Origin: DATCDE01 sp038252405
Lineage (GTDB): Bacteria; Actinomycetota; Actinomycetes; Prado026
Direction: 5' to 3'
NCBI GenBank assembly: GCA_038252405.1
Contig: JBBSAJ010000010.1
Span: forward strand, 1-64,000
Length of the DNA stretch: 64,000 nucleotides
This document shows positions 63,783 through 64,000 of this stretch, in pieces. Each line of letters opens with the position of its first letter. The first letter of the stretch is position 1. The position numbers and the translations under genes are program-made. The notes below the pieces were generated by a model. The model was given only the letters and a program-made list of their open reading frames with translations, was not told the DNA's origin and did not search any database.

Positions 63783-64000
63783 TCAGACCGTCACGGGCCG
63801 CGCGTTCGGGTCGATCGGGGCCGGCAGGTTCGTCGTCCCGGTGAGGAAACGGTCCACGGCAGCCGCGCAGGAGCGGCCCTCCGCGATGGCCCACACGATC
63901 AGCGACTGCCCGCGCCCGGCGTCCCCGGCCACGAAGACGCCGTCGACCGAGGTGGCGTACTGCCGGTCCCGGGTCACGGTGCCCCGCGCGTCCAGCTCCA
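63783..64000 (-). CDS. gltD: Glutamate synthase small subunit, C-terminal part (cut by the window edge)
   Basis: The last 70 or so residues of an NADPH-dependent flavoprotein: TSVDGVFVAGDAGRGQSLIVWAIAEGRSCAAAVDRFL is the standard C-terminal FAD-binding segment of GltD. The gene runs off the right edge. It supplies electrons to the large subunit GltB for glutamate formation from glutamine and 2-oxoglutarate. Related proteins (other pyridine nucleotide-disulfide oxidoreductases with the same ending) cannot be ruled out fully. Confidence 0.85.
   Translation of the reverse strand, partial: ELDARGTVTRDRQYATSVDGVFVAGDAGRGQSLIVWAIAEGRSCAAAVDRFLTGTTNLPAPIDPNARPVTV

Overview
This is a very GC-rich chromosomal window from a free-living actinomycete. 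Four things point there: the 5' part of an actinobacterial 16S rRNA gene at the left edge, a BldD orthologue, an mIHF gene (an actinobacteria-restricted nucleoid protein), and gene orders that match blocks of the Mycobacterium and Streptomyces chromosomes (the pyr-car-mihF-gmk-rpoZ-coaBC-metK-priA-fmt-rsmB-rpe-rib block and the infC-pheST / argCJBDRGH / tyrS-rrn block). I do not assign a genus. There is no sign of prophage, insertion sequences, CRISPR or tRNA genes; the window is core chromosome with small accessory islands.

Layout, left to right. 1-0.84 kb: 16S rRNA 5' end (minus strand) with its leader and two candidate promoters separated by an 11-base G tract. 0.87-3.2 kb: tyrS and a 3-methyladenine DNA glycosylase, facing a small unknown gene. 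3.2-10.7 kb: the arginine operon argC-argJ-argB-argD-argR-argG-argH, every junction a 4-base stop/start overlap and no argF. 10.7-12.4 kb: a lipoprotein of the SagB/nitroreductase type and an aldo/keto reductase. 12.5-19.8 kb: infC-rpmI-rplT-tsnR-histidine kinase-pheS-pheT, with infC starting at ATC behind a candidate attenuator. 19.9-34.7 kb is the most variable part: a DUF1844 protein, aquaporin, SseB-like protein, MFS exporter, a MoxR-VWA-XdhC-MobA-like cassette resembling molybdenum-hydroxylase (cox) maturation genes, an SDR, a two-component system with a tandem-duplicated PepSY-like secreted protein, an acyltransferase, a quinone oxidoreductase and a cell-wall amidase.

34.7-40.7 kb: rpe, an FMN riboswitch, ribD-ribE-ribBA-ribH, then hisE-hisG and a PH-domain membrane protein. 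A membrane diguanylate cyclase on the plus strand (40.8-42.0 kb) splits rpe from rsmB. 42.0-50.9 kb: gmk-rpoZ-coaBC-metK-priA-HAD phosphatase-def-fmt-rsmB. 50.9-61.6 kb: mihF behind the pyrimidine operon pyrR-pyrB-pyrC-PH protein-carA-carB-pyrK-pyrD-pyrF, with a PyrR-binding leader. 61.7-64 kb: bldD with two BldD-box-like sites over its promoter, pyruvate kinase and the 3' end of gltD.

Functional links I consider most useful: (i) a 19-bp operator (8-3-8 direct repeat) shared by the response-regulator promoter and the promoter of the PepSY-like gene, joining them into a regulon; (ii) a diguanylate cyclase with an intact feedback site and a BldD with an intact cyclic-di-GMP signature in one window; (iii) a repeated long hairpin with a conserved loop at two convergent gene junctions 22 kb apart; (iv) an orphan cox-type accessory cassette whose MobA-like member carries an unusual C-terminal extension.
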